Positions 1-12,662 of a stretch of DNA of 64,000 nucleotides are shown here, one piece after another. Position numbers and translations under genes: made by a program. This DNA comes from Silurus meridionalis (lineage: Eukaryota; Chordata; Actinopteri; Siluriformes; Siluridae): NCBI RefSeq assembly GCF_014805685.1, contig NC_060899.1, positions 9,950,868-10,014,867 of the forward strand, written 5' to 3'. A model generated the notes under the pieces. It did no database searches, was not told where the DNA came from, and saw nothing but the letters and a program-made list of their open reading frames with translations. Every line of letters starts with the position of its first letter. Position 1 is the stretch's first letter.

Positions 1-858
1 TTTTCATTGGATTTTTGCATTTTTTTACAGTTTTTTATAAAATAATGCCTTTCAATATGAAAACTAATATTTTACCAATTAATTTCATATTTATATGAGA
101 AAAGTCATATTCATGTCAAAACATGGTTTATCATGATATCTTTTTCGTTCATTTATTGCACATTTATTGATTTTGTGAAATAATGCTTATGCATATGACT
201 ATTTATATGTTCACAATAACTCGTAAAAACTTGATTTGTCATTTCATGTTTTTCATTGAAATTTTGCACTTTTAAAAAATTTTACCAATTAATTTCAAAT
301 TTTTATTTTTTTAAAAGTTATATTTTATAAGATTTTTTTGCCTGCATATTGTACTTTTTTAATAGTTTTTTATTAAACGATGCTTATAAATATGAAAATT
401 TATATTTTCACAATAACTATCACATTTTCAATGAAAATGTCATATGTATTTGTCAATATATGATTTGTATGGTCACTTTTTTGTTTTTTGTTTCTTAATG
501 GCAATTTTTTTAAAGGTTTTCCATGAACATTTGCCTCTGAATATAAAAATTCATATTTTCTTAATGTCTATCATATTTTGTTATGTAAAAAATCATACTT
601 TTTTCAACCCATGGTTTGTCATGTAAACGTTTTTAGTTCACGGATTGCACTTTTTAACATTTTTTTCATTTAATTGTGCTTATAAATATGAATATTCCTA
701 TGTTTACAATAACTATTTTTACGAAAAACGTTATATTTCTGTCTAAACATATTGTCATGTCACCTTTTCATGCACTTATTGCAGTTTTTAATGAAATTAT
801 GCTAATGTATATGAAAATTCAAATTTTCACAATAACTCATAATGATAAAGGTTAACTG

Positions 859-926
<68 letters not shown>

Positions 927-1180
927 GATTATGAATATGAAATTTAATATTTCAATAAAAATTAATAAAAACAATTTTTTTTTTATAAAAAAATGTTTTA
1001 TAAAAGAATGTAAAATAATTTTTCAAACCATTGTTTGGCATCACGTTTTGCAAAGATTTTTTGCACTTTCAACGGTTTTCAGTTAAATTATTTTTTTTAT
1101 TTATTTATTTTTTTACAGTTTTTCATGAAATTATTCCTTTCAATATTAAAATTTATATTTTACCTATTAATTTCATATTT
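1..1180 (-). repeat. AT-rich degenerate tandem array, arm A
   Basis: The stretch is very AT-rich and repeats a loose unit: tgaaaattcatattttcacaa, then a near-palindromic tatgaatattcata block, then tgcactttttaa, then a caaaccatggtttgtcat-like block, spaced roughly 135-140 bp. It is T-rich on the plus strand, so it lies in the opposite orientation to the arrays at 5200-7600 and 14060-15000. Positions about 420-740 match 5210-5500 and 14570-14830 as reverse complements. A (TA)n run sits at about 860-923. No coding potential is seen. The short ORF at 444-626 is low-complexity. Confidence 0.7.
860..923. repeat. (TA)n microsatellite
   Basis: Uninterrupted TA dinucleotides inside array arm A. Confidence 0.95.
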
Positions 1181-1189
1181 ATATGAGAA

Positions 1190-4100
1190 AAGTAATTTTC
1201 TTCTTCTTCTTTCGGCTGCTCCCATTAGGGATTGCAACAGCGGATCATCTGTCTCCATACAACCCTGTCCTCTACATCTGCCTCTTTCACACCAACTACC
1301 TGCATGTCTTCCCTCACCACATCCATAAACCTCCTCCTTGGCCTTCCTCTTTTCCTCCTTCCTGGTGGCTCCATCCCCAGCATTCTCCTACTAATATAAC
1401 TCATGTCCCTTCTCTACACATGTCCAAACCACCTCAATCTCGCCTCCCTCACCTTGTCACCAAAACAACCAACATGCGCTGTCCCTCTAATAAACTCTTT
1501 TCTAATCTTGTCCATCCTCATCACTCCCAACGAAAACCTCAACATCTTCAGCTCTGCTACCTCCAGCTCGGCCTCCTGCCTTTTACTCAATGCCACTGTC
1601 TCTATCCATCCAACATCGCAAGTCTCACCACCAGTGTTGTGCTAGTTACTAAAAGATAGTAACTAGTTACAGTTACTCGTTACTTCATTCAAAAAGTAAC
1701 TTAGTTACTTTGTTGATTACTTACAACAAAAAGTAATGCGTTACTGTTAAAAGTAACTTTTTAGTTACTTTTTTGAAGAACCTTCTTTAACGTTCCCATT
1801 AATGCCCTTTTATGTGTTATGGTCTATACAAACACAAAACTGACTTAAACACAAAGTCATTTTAAACACTATTTTATTTAAGTCAGACCAGCACAAACTG
1901 AATATATCACAAGGATTTCTGAAATAAATAACAAAACAAGCTGAATAATATATTCACAATCAAAAACTAAAGTGGCTTCTGCTGTTGTGCTGAGCTCTTA
2001 AAAATGGTCCTTTCACAGCTGAAGTATGAAAACTATCAACAATGGATAAACAATGGAGTTCCTGGAGAAGATTTGACAGATTAGAGTTGCTGTTTATCAC
2101 TGTAGATATGACCTTCGAACCAGAAAGACACAGCCTACATTTGATTTAAAAGTTTTTGTTTGTCTTTATACTCAACTAAAGTGAAATAATGAGCATATTT
2201 CCACTTTGAGAAACTCGTCTTGCTCTCACCTCGACTCGCCATTGCTGCCGCACAGACCTGAATAAACAGAAACATGCCCACAGTGCGTCTTCTTTGTGTG
2301 TATACAGAGGGTAATCCACCAATCCGACAATGCGTCGCTGCTGTAAACAGGTTAGACTGTAGTCTACACTTCAGCCGAAATTAATTCATTTAATAAAGTA
2401 ACGCACCATACGGTAACGGAGTTACTTCATTTTTAAAAGTAACGCGTTACAGTATTCGTTACTGTCAAAAGCGTTACTGCCCAACACTGCTCACCACAGT
2501 CCTATAAACTTTCATTCTTGCAGATTCTCCATTCTATCACAAATCACTCCTGCCACTCTTCTCCACCCTGCCTGCACTCTCTTCTTTACTTCCCTAACAC
2601 ACTCTCCATTACTTTGCACTGTTGCCAGGTACCTGAACTCCACCACCTTCTCCACCTCTTTTCCCTGCAACCGCATCACTCCACTGCCTTCGTTTTTTTT
2701 TATTTACACACTTGTACTCTGTCTTACTCCTACTGACTTTCATTCCCCTTCTTTCCAGCACATACCTCCACCTCTCCAGGCTCTTCTCAACCTGCTCACT
2801 ACTCTCACCACAAATCACAATATTATCCGGAAAAATCATAGTCCAGGGAGACTCCTGTCTGACCTCGTCCGTCAACCTGTCCATCACCACTGCAAACAGA
2901 AAAGGGCTCAGGGCCGATCCTTGATGCAGTCCAACCTTCACCTTAAACCAGTTTGTCATTCCTACTGCACACTGCACTGCTGTCACACTGTCCTCATACA
3001 TGTCCTGCACCACCCTCACATACTTCTCTGACACACCTAACTTCCTCATACAATACCACACCTCCTCTCTTGGCACCCTGTCATACGCTTTCTCTAAATC
3101 CACAAATATACAATGCAATTCCTTCTGTCCTTCTTAATACTTCTCCATCAACATTCTCAAAGCAAATAATGCGTCTGTAGTGCTCTTCCTTGGCATGAAA
3201 CCATACTGTTGCTCACAGATGGTCACCTCTTCTCTCAGCCTGGATTTCACTACTCTTTCCCATAACTTCATGGTGTGACTGATAAACGTAATTCCCCTGT
3301 AGTTACTGCAGGTCTGCACATCTCCCTATGCTTAAAGATTGGTACCAGCACACATCTCCATTCCTCAGGCATCCTCACACCTTCCAGAATCTTGTTAAAC
3401 AATCTGGTTAAAAACTCCACTGCCATCTCTCCTGAACATCTCCATACTTCTACCGGTATGTCATCTGGTCCAACCGACTTTCCACTCTTCATCCTCTTAA
3501 ATGCTGCTCTCACTTCCTCTCTACTAATCCTATCCACTTCCTGCTTCACTAACTAAACATCATCCAGCTTTCTCTCTCTCATTTTCCTAGTTTATCAGCT
3601 GCTCAAAATACTCTCTCAACATTCTCAACACACTTTCCTCACTAGTCAACACATTTCCATCTCCATCTTTTATTGCTCTAACTTGCAACACATCCTTCCC
3701 AGCTTGGTCCCTCTGCCTGGCCAATCGGTACAAATCCTTTTCTCCTTCCTTAGTGTTCAACCTCTCACACAGCTCCTTGTATGTCTTTTCCCTGGCTTTT
3801 GCCACATCCCTCTTCACCTGCTGCTGCATCTCCTTGTACTCCTGCCTACTTTTCTCATCACCCTGTCGATTCCACTTCTGTTTTGTTAACCTCTTTCCCC
3901 TTATGCTCTCCTGCACGTCCTCATTCCACCACCATGTCTCTTTGTCTTCCTTTCTATTTCCAGATGTCACACAAAGTACGTTTCTAGCTGCCTCCCTTAT
4001 CACTCCTGCCATAGTTTCCCAATCATCCAGCACCTCTTCACCACCACCGAGCCCCTGTCTGACCTCTTCCCTTAACCTTACACTACACTCTTTCTCCTTT

Positions 4101-5190
4101 AGTTTCCACCATCTTATTCTTCTTTCAGTCCTTCCTCTACTCCTCTTCTTCTTCGCATCCAAAACCATCCTACAGACCACCATCCGATGCTGTCTAGCTA
4201 CACTGTCCCCTGCCAACACCTTACAGTCTCCAATCTCCTTCAGGTTGCATCTCCTACATAGAACATAATCCACCTGTGTGGATAATCCACTTTCCTCCAC
4301 TCTTATAGGTCACCCTATGATCATCCATCTTCTTAAAATCCGTATTCACCACTGCCATTTCCGTCCTCTTAGCAAAATCTACCACCATCTGCTCTTCTAC
4401 ATTCCTCTCCTTAAGGCCATACCTACCCATCACCTCCTCATCACCTCTGTTCCTTTCACCTACATGTCCATTAAAGTCTGCCCCAATCACCAATCGTTCA
4501 TTCCTAGGTACACCATCTACCACTTCATCTAATTTACTCCAGAATCTTTCCTTCTCCTCCATTTCACAGCCGCTTGTGGAGCATAGGCACTGATTACATT
4601 TATCATCATCCCTTCAACTTCCAGCTTCATGTTCATCACCCTATCAGAAACTCTTTTTACCTCCACTACACTCTTACTGTATTCTTCCTTTAGAATCACC
4701 CCTACACATTTCTCTTTCCATCCACACCATGATAGAACAGTTTAAACCCACCTCCAATGTTCCTGGCCTTACTCCCTTTCCACTTGGTCTCCTGAACACA
4801 CAACATATCTACCTTTCTCCCATCCATCATATCAGCTACCTCTCTCCCTTTAGATAGTACATAGTACATAGTACAAATATTTAAAGTATCAAACCGAACC
4901 TCTACCCTCCTACACTTCTCCTTTCCTTGCAGTCTCTGTAGACGTCTTCCCCCTCTCCTTCTCCTCCTTCAACCAACAGTAGCCCAATTTCCACCGGTAC
5001 CCTGTTGGCTAACGATACCTGTGGCGGTCGTTGTTAACCCGGGCCTCGACTGATCCGGTATGAAATTCTTAATCGTGACCCGCATATTTGATTTGGCACG
5101 TTTTACGCTGGATGCCCTTCCTAACGCAACCCTCCCCATTTATCCTGGCTTGGGACCGACACTAAGAGTGCACTAGCTTGTGCCTCCCTA
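1190..5190 (-). mobile_element. RTE-like non-LTR retrotransposon, minus strand, degenerate, interrupted by a hAT MITE
   Basis: Read on the minus strand, the 5' end is near 5190 and the 3' end near 1190. The apurinic-type endonuclease lies around 4250-4880, with [12 protein letters not shown] at 4254-4562. A linker follows at 3587-4300. The reverse transcriptase is at 2609-3549, with KSVGPDDIPVEVW, a CSNYRGITFISHT block, DLEKAYDRVPREEVW and GLHQGSALSPFLFAVVMD. The family is the RTE/BovB-like group often mis-annotated in fish as 'craniofacial development protein 2'. Frameshifts separate the ORF pieces. The catalytic YADD/FADD box reads FPDN, so the copy is inactive. The 3' end abuts array arm A and the 5' end abuts array B. 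A hAT MITE splits the 3' part. Confidence 0.85.
1632..2489. mobile_element. hAT-like MITE with 8-bp target duplication
   Basis: It begins cagtgttgtgctagttact and ends gcgttactgcccaacactg, giving short terminal inverted repeats (cagtgttg/caacactg). It is flanked by perfect 8-bp direct repeats ctcaccac at 1624-1631 and 2490-2497, the length typical of hAT elements. There is no transposase ORF. The body contains repeated gtaacNNgttac motifs near both ends. It interrupts the RTE element, so it inserted later. A related copy in the opposite orientation is at 23345-24281. Confidence 0.88.
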
Positions 5191-6084
5191 ATGTCTGTTT
5201 TTTTTCATAAAAATAGTTATTGTAAAAATATGAATATTTATATTGATAAGCACAATTAAATTAAAACCTTTAAAAAGTGCAATCCATAAACGAAAACTTT
5301 AACATGACAATCCATGGTTTGACAATAATATGATTTTTTTTACTTAACAAAATATGATATTTTAAAAATACGAATTTTCATATTCAGGAAGCATATGTTC
5401 ATGGAAAACATTTAAAAAATTGCAATTAAGAAACAAAAACAAAAAAAGTGACCATACAAATCATATTTTGACAAATACATATGATATTTTCATTGAAAAT
5501 GTGATTGTTATTGTGAAAATATGAATATTCATGTTTAAAAGCATTGTTTAATGAAAAAACTTTTGAAAGAGCAATATGCAAGCAAAAAAAAATTACATTT
5601 AAAACCATGGTCTTAGAAAAATATAACTTAAAAAATATATATACACATATGAAACTCATTGGTAAAATGATTAATTCTTATAGTCATCAGAATAATTTCA
5701 TGAAAAAATTTTAAAAAGTGCAACAATTCAATGAAAAACATGAAATGACAAATCACATTTTTACAATTTATTGTGAAAATATAAATGGTCATTTTCATAA
5801 GCATTATTTCACTAAAAACCGTTAAAGTGTAAAAACTGTAAAAAAAATAAAAAAATAAATAATAATAATAAAAATAGTGCAAAAATAAAAAGTTAAATGC
5901 AAAACATGATGACAAACAATAGTTTGAAAAAAAATTGACGGCTCAAAAGAATTATTATATTTATAAAATATTATATAATATTTAAAATACTATTGACTAT
6001 TGAAAAGTGCAAAAAGAGAATGAAATGGGTTAGAAAGTCATGATTAATTACAAACGAACTCAAAACCCATATTTTGCAAAGACC

Positions 6085-6130
6085 TGTGGCGACCCCTAAT
6101 GGAAGAAGCCGAAAGAAAGTTATTTAGGTT
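6085..6130 (+). mobile_element. RTE 3'-end remnant
   Basis: The string tgtggcgacccctaatgg followed by agaagccgaaagaaa matches the RTE 3' terminus seen at 14023-14055 and, inverted, at about 1205-1245. Only about 45 bp remain. Confidence 0.7.
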
Positions 6131-6140
6131 TTTTTTTCTA

Positions 6141-7040
6141 TGTGCTGTCAAGAATGTGCTTCTTATGGTCTGAAAATGCGATTCCACAAGTCTCAGGCTG
6201 CTAGGACGAAAAGAAAGCGGTTTTTCAAACCAAGCGTATATGCACAAACAGCATGCACTTGCCCGAGATAAATGTACATGTTTATGATAAGATATAAAAT
6301 TACAAAACATTTTCTGACCAAAATATGACATTTTTCATATAAATTATATAGCTTTTTCAAAAATAAAAATTTTCATATTCATAATTTCATAAAAAACTGT
6401 GGAAAACTGCAAAAAAGAATGAAACTGGGTTAGAAAATCATAATTAATGTAAAACGATACAACAAAACATATTTGGCAAAGCCTGCTATGTGCTGTCAAG
6501 AATGAGCTTCTTATGGTCTGAAAATGCGATTCCGCAAGTCTCAGGCTTCTATGACGAAGACAAAGCGGTTTTTCGAACTCAACGTATATGCACAAACAGC
6601 GTGCAATTGCCCATGATAAATTGACATTTTTTCATATAAACATTATAGTTATTTAAAACGTATTAATTTTCATATTCATAATCATAATTTCATAAAAACT
6701 GTTGAAACCTCAAAAACGAAAGAAAATGGGTTAGCAAGTCATAATTAATTAAAAACGATACAACAACAAATATTTGGCAAAGCCTTTTATGTGCTGTCAA
6801 GAATAAGCTTCTTAAGGTCTAAAAATGCGATTCCGCAAGTCTCAGGACGAAGAGAAAACGGTTTTTCGAACCAAGCGTATATGCACAAACAGCATGCATT
6901 TCCCTGTGATTATTTTACATGTTTATGATAAGATATGATATTACAAAACATTTTCTGACCAAAATATGACATTTTTCATATAAATAATATAGTTATTAAA
7001 AAAGTATTAATATTCATATTCATTGACTTTTCGTAAGCAT
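6141..7040. repeat. Three-copy direct repeat, spacing 348 and 301 bp
   Basis: The string tgtgctgtcaagaat recurs at 6141, 6489 and 6790. Each is followed by a block with gcttctta-ggtct-aaaatgcgattcc and cgtatatgcacaaacagc. Copies 1 and 3 then continue with tacaaaacattttctgacc and aaaatatgacatttttcat. Copies are diverged but clearly colinear. The block has higher GC than the surrounding array and no long ORF on either strand. Function unknown. Confidence 0.75.
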
Positions 7041-7604
7041 AATTTAACTAAAAACTTTTGAAAGTGCAAAGATTCTTGATGACAAACAATGGTTTGAAAG
7101 AATATGACTCATTTATAAAATATTTATAGTTTTTAGTAAAACATTACATTTCATATTCATAATCATGATTTCATAAAACTTCATCATAAAAATATATTGT
7201 AAATTATTTATTGTAAATGTACATAATGTTCATTAAAAAATGGTCCATAGCAAAACAAAAAAGTGACTATACAAAAAAAGTTTTTACAAAAATATGACTT
7301 TTTCATTAAAAAATTTATATTGTGAAAATATAAATTTTCTTATTCATAAGGATCATTTAATGAAGACATTTTTAAAAGTGCAATATGTAAGCCAACAACT
7401 TACATTTAAAACCATGGGCTGAGAATAATATAACTTTTTTAAATAAAAATATGAAATCAATTGGTCAACTTTCATATTCATCTGAATAATTTCATGAAAA
7501 ACTGTTAAAAAGTGCAAAAATTCAATGAAAAACGTGAAATGACAAATCAATTAAATCAAGTTTTTACAAGTTATTGTGAAAATTTAAACGGTCATAGTAC
7601 CAAC

Positions 7605-7885
7605 TTTTAAAGTACCAACTCAAACCTCCACTCTCCTACACTTCTCCTTTCCCTGCTGTCTCTGTAGACGTCTTCCTCCTCTCCTTCTCCTTCTTCGGCC
7701 AACAGTAGCCCAATTTCGACCAGTACCCTGTTGGCTAACGATACCTGTGGCGGTCGTTGGTAACCCGGACCTCGACTGATCCGGTATGAAATTCTGATTT
7801 GTGATCCGCATATTCGATTTGGCACGTTTTAAGCTGGATGCCCTTCCTGGCACTAAGAGTGCAATGGCTTGTGCCTTTCTAATGG
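7605..7885 (-). mobile_element. RTE 5'-end fragment
   Basis: It is colinear with 4890-5190, the 5' end of the minus-strand RTE element. Shared strings include ctctgtagacgtcttcc, ccctgttggctaacgatacc and cctcgactgatccggtatg. It is truncated on the left, where it joins array B. ORFs seen here on the minus strand belong to the element and do not indicate a host gene. Confidence 0.8.
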
Positions 7886-9160
7886 CTGGGTTAAATGATG
7901 CTGATGTGGTGGAGAGGAATATGCCACCGCCTTGTGGGGCAGATAACAAGCCTTTGACTAAGGAAGACTGAGTGGGCAACAGGATCCTAGTCCTCCCACC
8001 CAATGCTTTAGGTCTCAGTATAACGAGTAGTTATATGTTGGTGTCTATCATGTTGTCATGTGCTACTACAGATAAGGTGAGGTGGGCTTCAGGATCTATC
8101 TTATTCACGGTGGTAGCCTGAAAAGTGCGTGAGTGTGGAGAATACTCAGGAAAAACCCACCCTCCCAGATCTAACAGCATAGATGAGACGGCCCCACTCC
8201 TTAGTATAAAGGACTCAGGTTAACTTACACATGTTCAATTTAACGAAACAAAAATATTTATTTAAATAAAAAACATTAGTTTTATGAAACGGCTCAAAAT
8301 GAAACCAATATATATAACTGTAAACAAAATAAAAACAATGTGACTGTTTCAGTAAACCTTAAACAACTGTGTTCTGTGTTCTGTGAAATCAGTTCACCTC
8401 AAATTTTAAACAGTTCACTTCAAAAATCCAGGGGAAATTATACTCAGTCCATTCACGAGTCAAAATGTCCATAGACTGGCAACAAAAATATATGAGTCTT
8501 TTTGTGGGAAACTCACGTCAGTTTCTTGAACAACAGTTTCTTTAAAGCACAGTTCTGTTTTTAAACATGTTGAGAAGAAAAGGTAACTTGCTTATCAACA
8601 TTCAAGGAAAAATGAACAAATTATTGTACATCACCACCCTTGGGTCCTGGACAGAGCGCTGAAAGGTGTCCGGATAGGCAGGGTACTGTTTCCTTAACTC
8701 TTTGATCCCCAATGATTGCCCTCGTGATCCTGAAAGACACAGCACGCCCCAACGAGGCCACAATCCTGTCCAACGGTGATCAATTAGAGGAAACAACGAA
8801 CACACGATGCCATCCAACGAATCAGCCAATAGTCCCCGCAACAGCATCCACTACGCTTTGAGTTCATTTGAACTTACAAAAATCTGGATGTAAATCACAA
8901 AAAGAACCCAAAAACATGGGGGTATTCATCTTCCGCACCGAATAACTCGAATGACCTTTACAGGCCTGTTGTCCAGCCTCATTCACGAGCATGACGAAAA
9001 AACTTGCTACGTTGCTAATAATAACAGGCTCGTTAAGACGAACGGAGACTTAGAAGCACGTCAGGTAGCTTTGATGCATGTCATCAGTATCAAATATCAA
9101 AATAAAAAAATATCAAAATATCAAAATAAAAGTCCCCTCATAATTGAATCTGTATATCCA
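7886..9160. other. Unassigned non-array segment
   Basis: About 1.3 kb lie between array B plus the RTE fragment and array C. Base composition is more balanced than in the arrays. It contains short ORFs (for example minus 8602-8847 and plus 8951-9169) with no family features I recognise. It could be part of an LTR or DNA element, or unique DNA. Confidence 0.4.
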
Positions 9161-9164
9161 CTAC

Positions 9165-10070
9165 ACTGATGTATATGAAAATTCTTATTTCCACAATAAA
9201 ATTTTTACACATATAATAATATAATATATATAATATAATATAATAATAACACAATAACAAGTTTAATATATTTTTATGAAATTATGATTATGAACATGAA
9301 ATGTAATATTTTAATAAAAACAATCAATTTTAAATAAAAAAAAAATTTTTCAAACCATTGTTTATCACGTTTTGCGTTGAATTTTTGCCCTTTTAATGTT
9401 TTTTTTTTTCAATTAAGCTTATGAATATGAAAATTCATATTTTCACAATAACATATTTTTATGAAAAGTTAACAATTTTTTTTATGTAATTACGATAATG
9501 AATATGATATTTTATATTTTAATTAAACAATTTTTTATAAAAGAAATGATGAAGGATAATTGATAGTTTAATGCAATTATGATTATGAATATGAAATGAT
9601 GAAGGATAATTGATATTTTAATGCAATTATGATTATGAATATGAAATTTTATATTTTATTAAAAACAATAAATATTTTATAAAATAAAGTCATATTTTTT
9701 TCAAACCATTGTGTATCATGTTTTGCGTTGATTTTTTTTGCACTTTCAATGGTTTTTAGTTAAATGATGCCTATGAATATGAAAAGTCATAATTTCACAT
9801 TATCTTGTAAAAACTTTGTCATACACATTTTTCAATTAACTTTTGCACATTTTTTTATTTTTTCCTAAAATTATTCCTTTCAATATGAAAATTAATATTT
9901 TACTAATTAATTTCATATTTATAAAAGAAGTCAAATTTATGTTAAAACATAAATTTTGTAAAAAAAATTTCATTTACTGATTGCACTTTTTATGATTATT
10001 AGTCAAACAATGCTTATGAATATGAATATTTCAATGAAAAACATGAAATGACAAATCAAGTTTTTACAAG
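9165..10070 (-). repeat. AT-rich degenerate tandem array, arm C
   Basis: T-rich on the plus strand, in the same orientation as arm A. Repeated blocks are gcttatgaatatgaaaattc, atattttcacaataac and caaaccattgtttatcacgttttgcgttgaa. At about 10027 the orientation flips: the last 45-50 bp (caatgaaaaacatgaaatg, then acaaatcaagtttttacaag) match the plus-oriented arm D near 14190. The L2 element begins immediately after. Confidence 0.68.
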
Positions 10071-10074
10071 TGAA

Positions 10075-12662
10075 AATGAGGTTGAGATCCAAGATGGCGC
10101 CGCTGTGTTTGGCCTGCCACTTGGTCCTCTGTTTTTTCATGTTTGTTTTTGCTATCGTTTCATCGCTTATTGTGTATGATCGCCGCACGCTGCTGGAATT
10201 GCGTTTTATAACCAATCGCCTCTTAAATACCCAGTCCTTTAAATCACCACCGCCACTGTTGACATTAATTCCTCCTTTCCTGAGATGCCCTGTCTGTCTG
10301 CTACCAGGCAGGAAGCGCCGGAGGAGGCGCGGTCGGAGAGGCGGGTTACACGCCAGGCTGAGGACTCAACTGGTTTCTCCGTCTACGAGGTGTAAAGATC
10401 AACCAGGATTTGGCAATGATAGAAGATCGCAGGAATGCTACCGATGGCTTCGGCAGGTTGGCCCCAACACAGATGTTCTATTTTCGTGTCCCCGCCGCGC
10501 TGAAACATCCACCCGGGGTTGTGTTCAAGAAAACCTCCGTCCAATTCCTCGTGTGACATCGTCGCCTGCCAACCTTTCCACGTTCCGCATAGCACTTTGT
10601 AACACCAGATCGCTCAATAACAAAACATTTGTCCTCAATGATGTCATCTCCTCTCACAATCTGGATCTGTTTATCCTCACCGAAACCTGGCTTCCCCAGA
10701 TGACATCAGTGCCTTTTCGGAAATCCTCCCCCTGCTTACCTTTACCTAAACACGCCTCGGCAAACGGGTAGGGGCGGGGGGATAGCCACTATACACAGAC
10801 AGTCCCTGAAGTGCCGCCAGCTGTCCACTAGAGGGTATTCCAACTTTGAGGTACAAGTATTTGTGCTCACACTACCCTGTCTGATCCTATGTGCAGCAAT
10901 CTACCGGCCGCCCAAATCAAACAAGGATTTTTTAATTGAGTTCTCAGAGTTTCTGTCAGAGTTTCTAGCAAAGTTTGACAATGTTCTAATCTGTGGTGAC
11001 TTTAACATTCATGTTTGCTGCCCCACTGATAAACCTGCTAATGATTTTAAGGCACTTTTAGACTCTTTAGATCTGGCTCAGTCAATTTCCTGTCCCACCC
11101 ATAGGTTAGGTCACACTCTTGACCTTATTATCTCTCGTGGGGTGATTGTGTCAACTTGCGAGGTCATGGATTTTCCCATCTCTGACCATTCTCTTATACG
11201 ATTTGACATTTGTGCTGTTTCACCTGTACCAACGTCTACGGACCCTCATCGCCGTCGCATTATTACCTCATCTACAGTCGAGGATTTTATTGCTGCCTTC
11301 TCTGTTTCTGATCTCGCCTTTATTGATGAATTGGCATCGCCTCCCTGTCCGGACCGTTTCCTCGCCTCCTTCCATACCATCTGCTCCCAGATTATGGACT
11401 CTGTTGCACCCTATAAGGTAAAGTCCACCAATGTTCCTGCGGATCCCTGGCTCAATGATACAACTCGGGCCCTCAGGCGCCGGTGTAGGCAGGCCGAGCG
11501 AAAATGGATCCACCTATCAGAGGTCACTGAAGGAAGCTAAAGGACAGTACCTCTCTGCTATCATCAACAGCAATGGCCACCGCCCTGGAATTTTATTCAC
11601 CACTATCAATTCTGTCATTAATCCGGTGTCTGTCGCCTTGAATGACGTTTCTGTAAACACGTGCAATGCTTTCAAGCAACATTTTTTGGACAAGGTTTCG
11701 TCTGTTAGGCAAACCATTACACAAATCCCCGCTGTTGCCATCTCTACTCGTGCAGCGCAATGTGTGCTAGAGAACTTTGATGCAGTCACCTTGGTGGACC
11801 TCAAAAAAGCTGTCCACGAGTTGAAGCCCACCACCTGCCCTCTAGACGCTGTTCCTGCCAGAATTTTTAAGGAGGCTGTTGACACCATAGGTCCCATCCT
11901 TGTCTCTTTCATAAACAACTGTTTTAGCATGGGTACTGTTCCCGCTGCTTTCAAACACGCTATTGTTAGACCGCTACTCAAGAAACCCAATCTTGATCCC
12001 TCCACACTATCCAACTTTCGCCCTATATCTAACCTGTCATTTCTGTCGAAGTTGATGGAGAAGCTTGTTTTTACTCAGCTTCAGTCTCACCTTCGACTGC
12101 ACGACATTGGTGATATATTTCAGTCTGGCTTCAGGTCGAGACATAGCACTGTATCAGCGTTATTGAGGGTCCACAATGACATCCTTGGAGCCCTGGATGG
12201 AAAAAGCTCTGTGGTTCTGGTGTTACTGGACCTGACCACTGCATTTGACACCGTGGATCATGCCATCCTCATCTCTCGTCTTCAGCATGTTGTCGGTCTG
12301 CAGGGTGCGGTGCAAAATTGGTTTTCATCATACCTCACTAACAGAACTTTCTCAGTTGTACTAAATGATCGTTCTTCATTGGTTGCTCCTCTGTCATCTG
12401 GTGTGCCTCAGGGATCTATTCTTGGTCCCATTCTGTTTTCTCTCTATATGCTGCCACTTGGTCAACTCATTTCCAATCACAAAGTTCAATTTAATTTTTA
12501 TGCTGACGACCTCCAGATCTATCTTCCTGTGATTCTGAGTGATAGCTCTGCATTGGACCCTCTCCATAACTGCCTTCAGGATGTTAAACAGTGGCTTTCC
12601 CAGAACTTCCTTCATCTGAATGAAGAAAAGACTGAGTACATCCTTTTTAGCCCGGACTCACC
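10075..12662 (+). mobile_element. L2-like non-LTR retrotransposon, 5' end to reverse transcriptase, 3' truncated
   Basis: The 5' end carries the ccaagatggcgccgc motif common at LINE 5' ends. Endonuclease pieces are CNTRSLNNKTFVLNDVI and LFILTETWLPQ (frame 10070-10771), then YRPPKSNKDFLIEF, NVLICGDFNIHV and PTHRLGHTLDLIISRG (frame 10863-11540). Reverse transcriptase (frame 11431-12717) shows LLKKPNLDPSTLSNFRPISN, DLTTAFDTVDHAIL, SGVPQGSILGPILF and an intact YADD at 12499-12510. A frameshift near 10750 breaks the endonuclease. The coding frame runs straight into RTE sequence near 12662, so the natural L2 3' end is missing. Confidence 0.85.

Larger units (their letters stand above)
5200..7600 (+). 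repeat. AT-rich degenerate tandem array, arm B
   Basis: The same satellite-like unit as arm A, but A-rich on the plus strand (inverted relative to arm A). Recurring blocks are tcataagcacaattaaat, aaaagtgcaatcc, catgacaatccatgg and ttattgtaaaaatatgaata. Positions 5210-5500 match 14570-14830 in direct orientation. Within it are a short RTE 3'-end remnant (about 6085-6130) and a three-copy higher-order unit (6141-7040). No gene was seen. Confidence 0.7.

Noticed and set aside
1414..1596. Short minus ORF ending RLRWFGHV
   Set aside because: It is the C-terminal part of the RTE polyprotein, seen again at 13800-13860.
3275..4268. Plus-strand serine/leucine-rich ORFs
   Set aside because: Antisense shadows of the RTE coding strand.
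2609..4562. Apparent host genes (craniofacial development protein 2-like)
   Set aside because: The endonuclease and reverse transcriptase motifs are those of an RTE LINE; the name is a common mis-annotation.
5426..6595. Minus-strand ORFs with hydrophobic Phe/Tyr-rich products
   Set aside because: They lie in the AT-rich tandem array and have no start context, homology or conserved motif.
6141..7040. CRISPR-like spaced repeats
   Set aside because: Units are hundreds of bases, diverged, and the context is a vertebrate genome.
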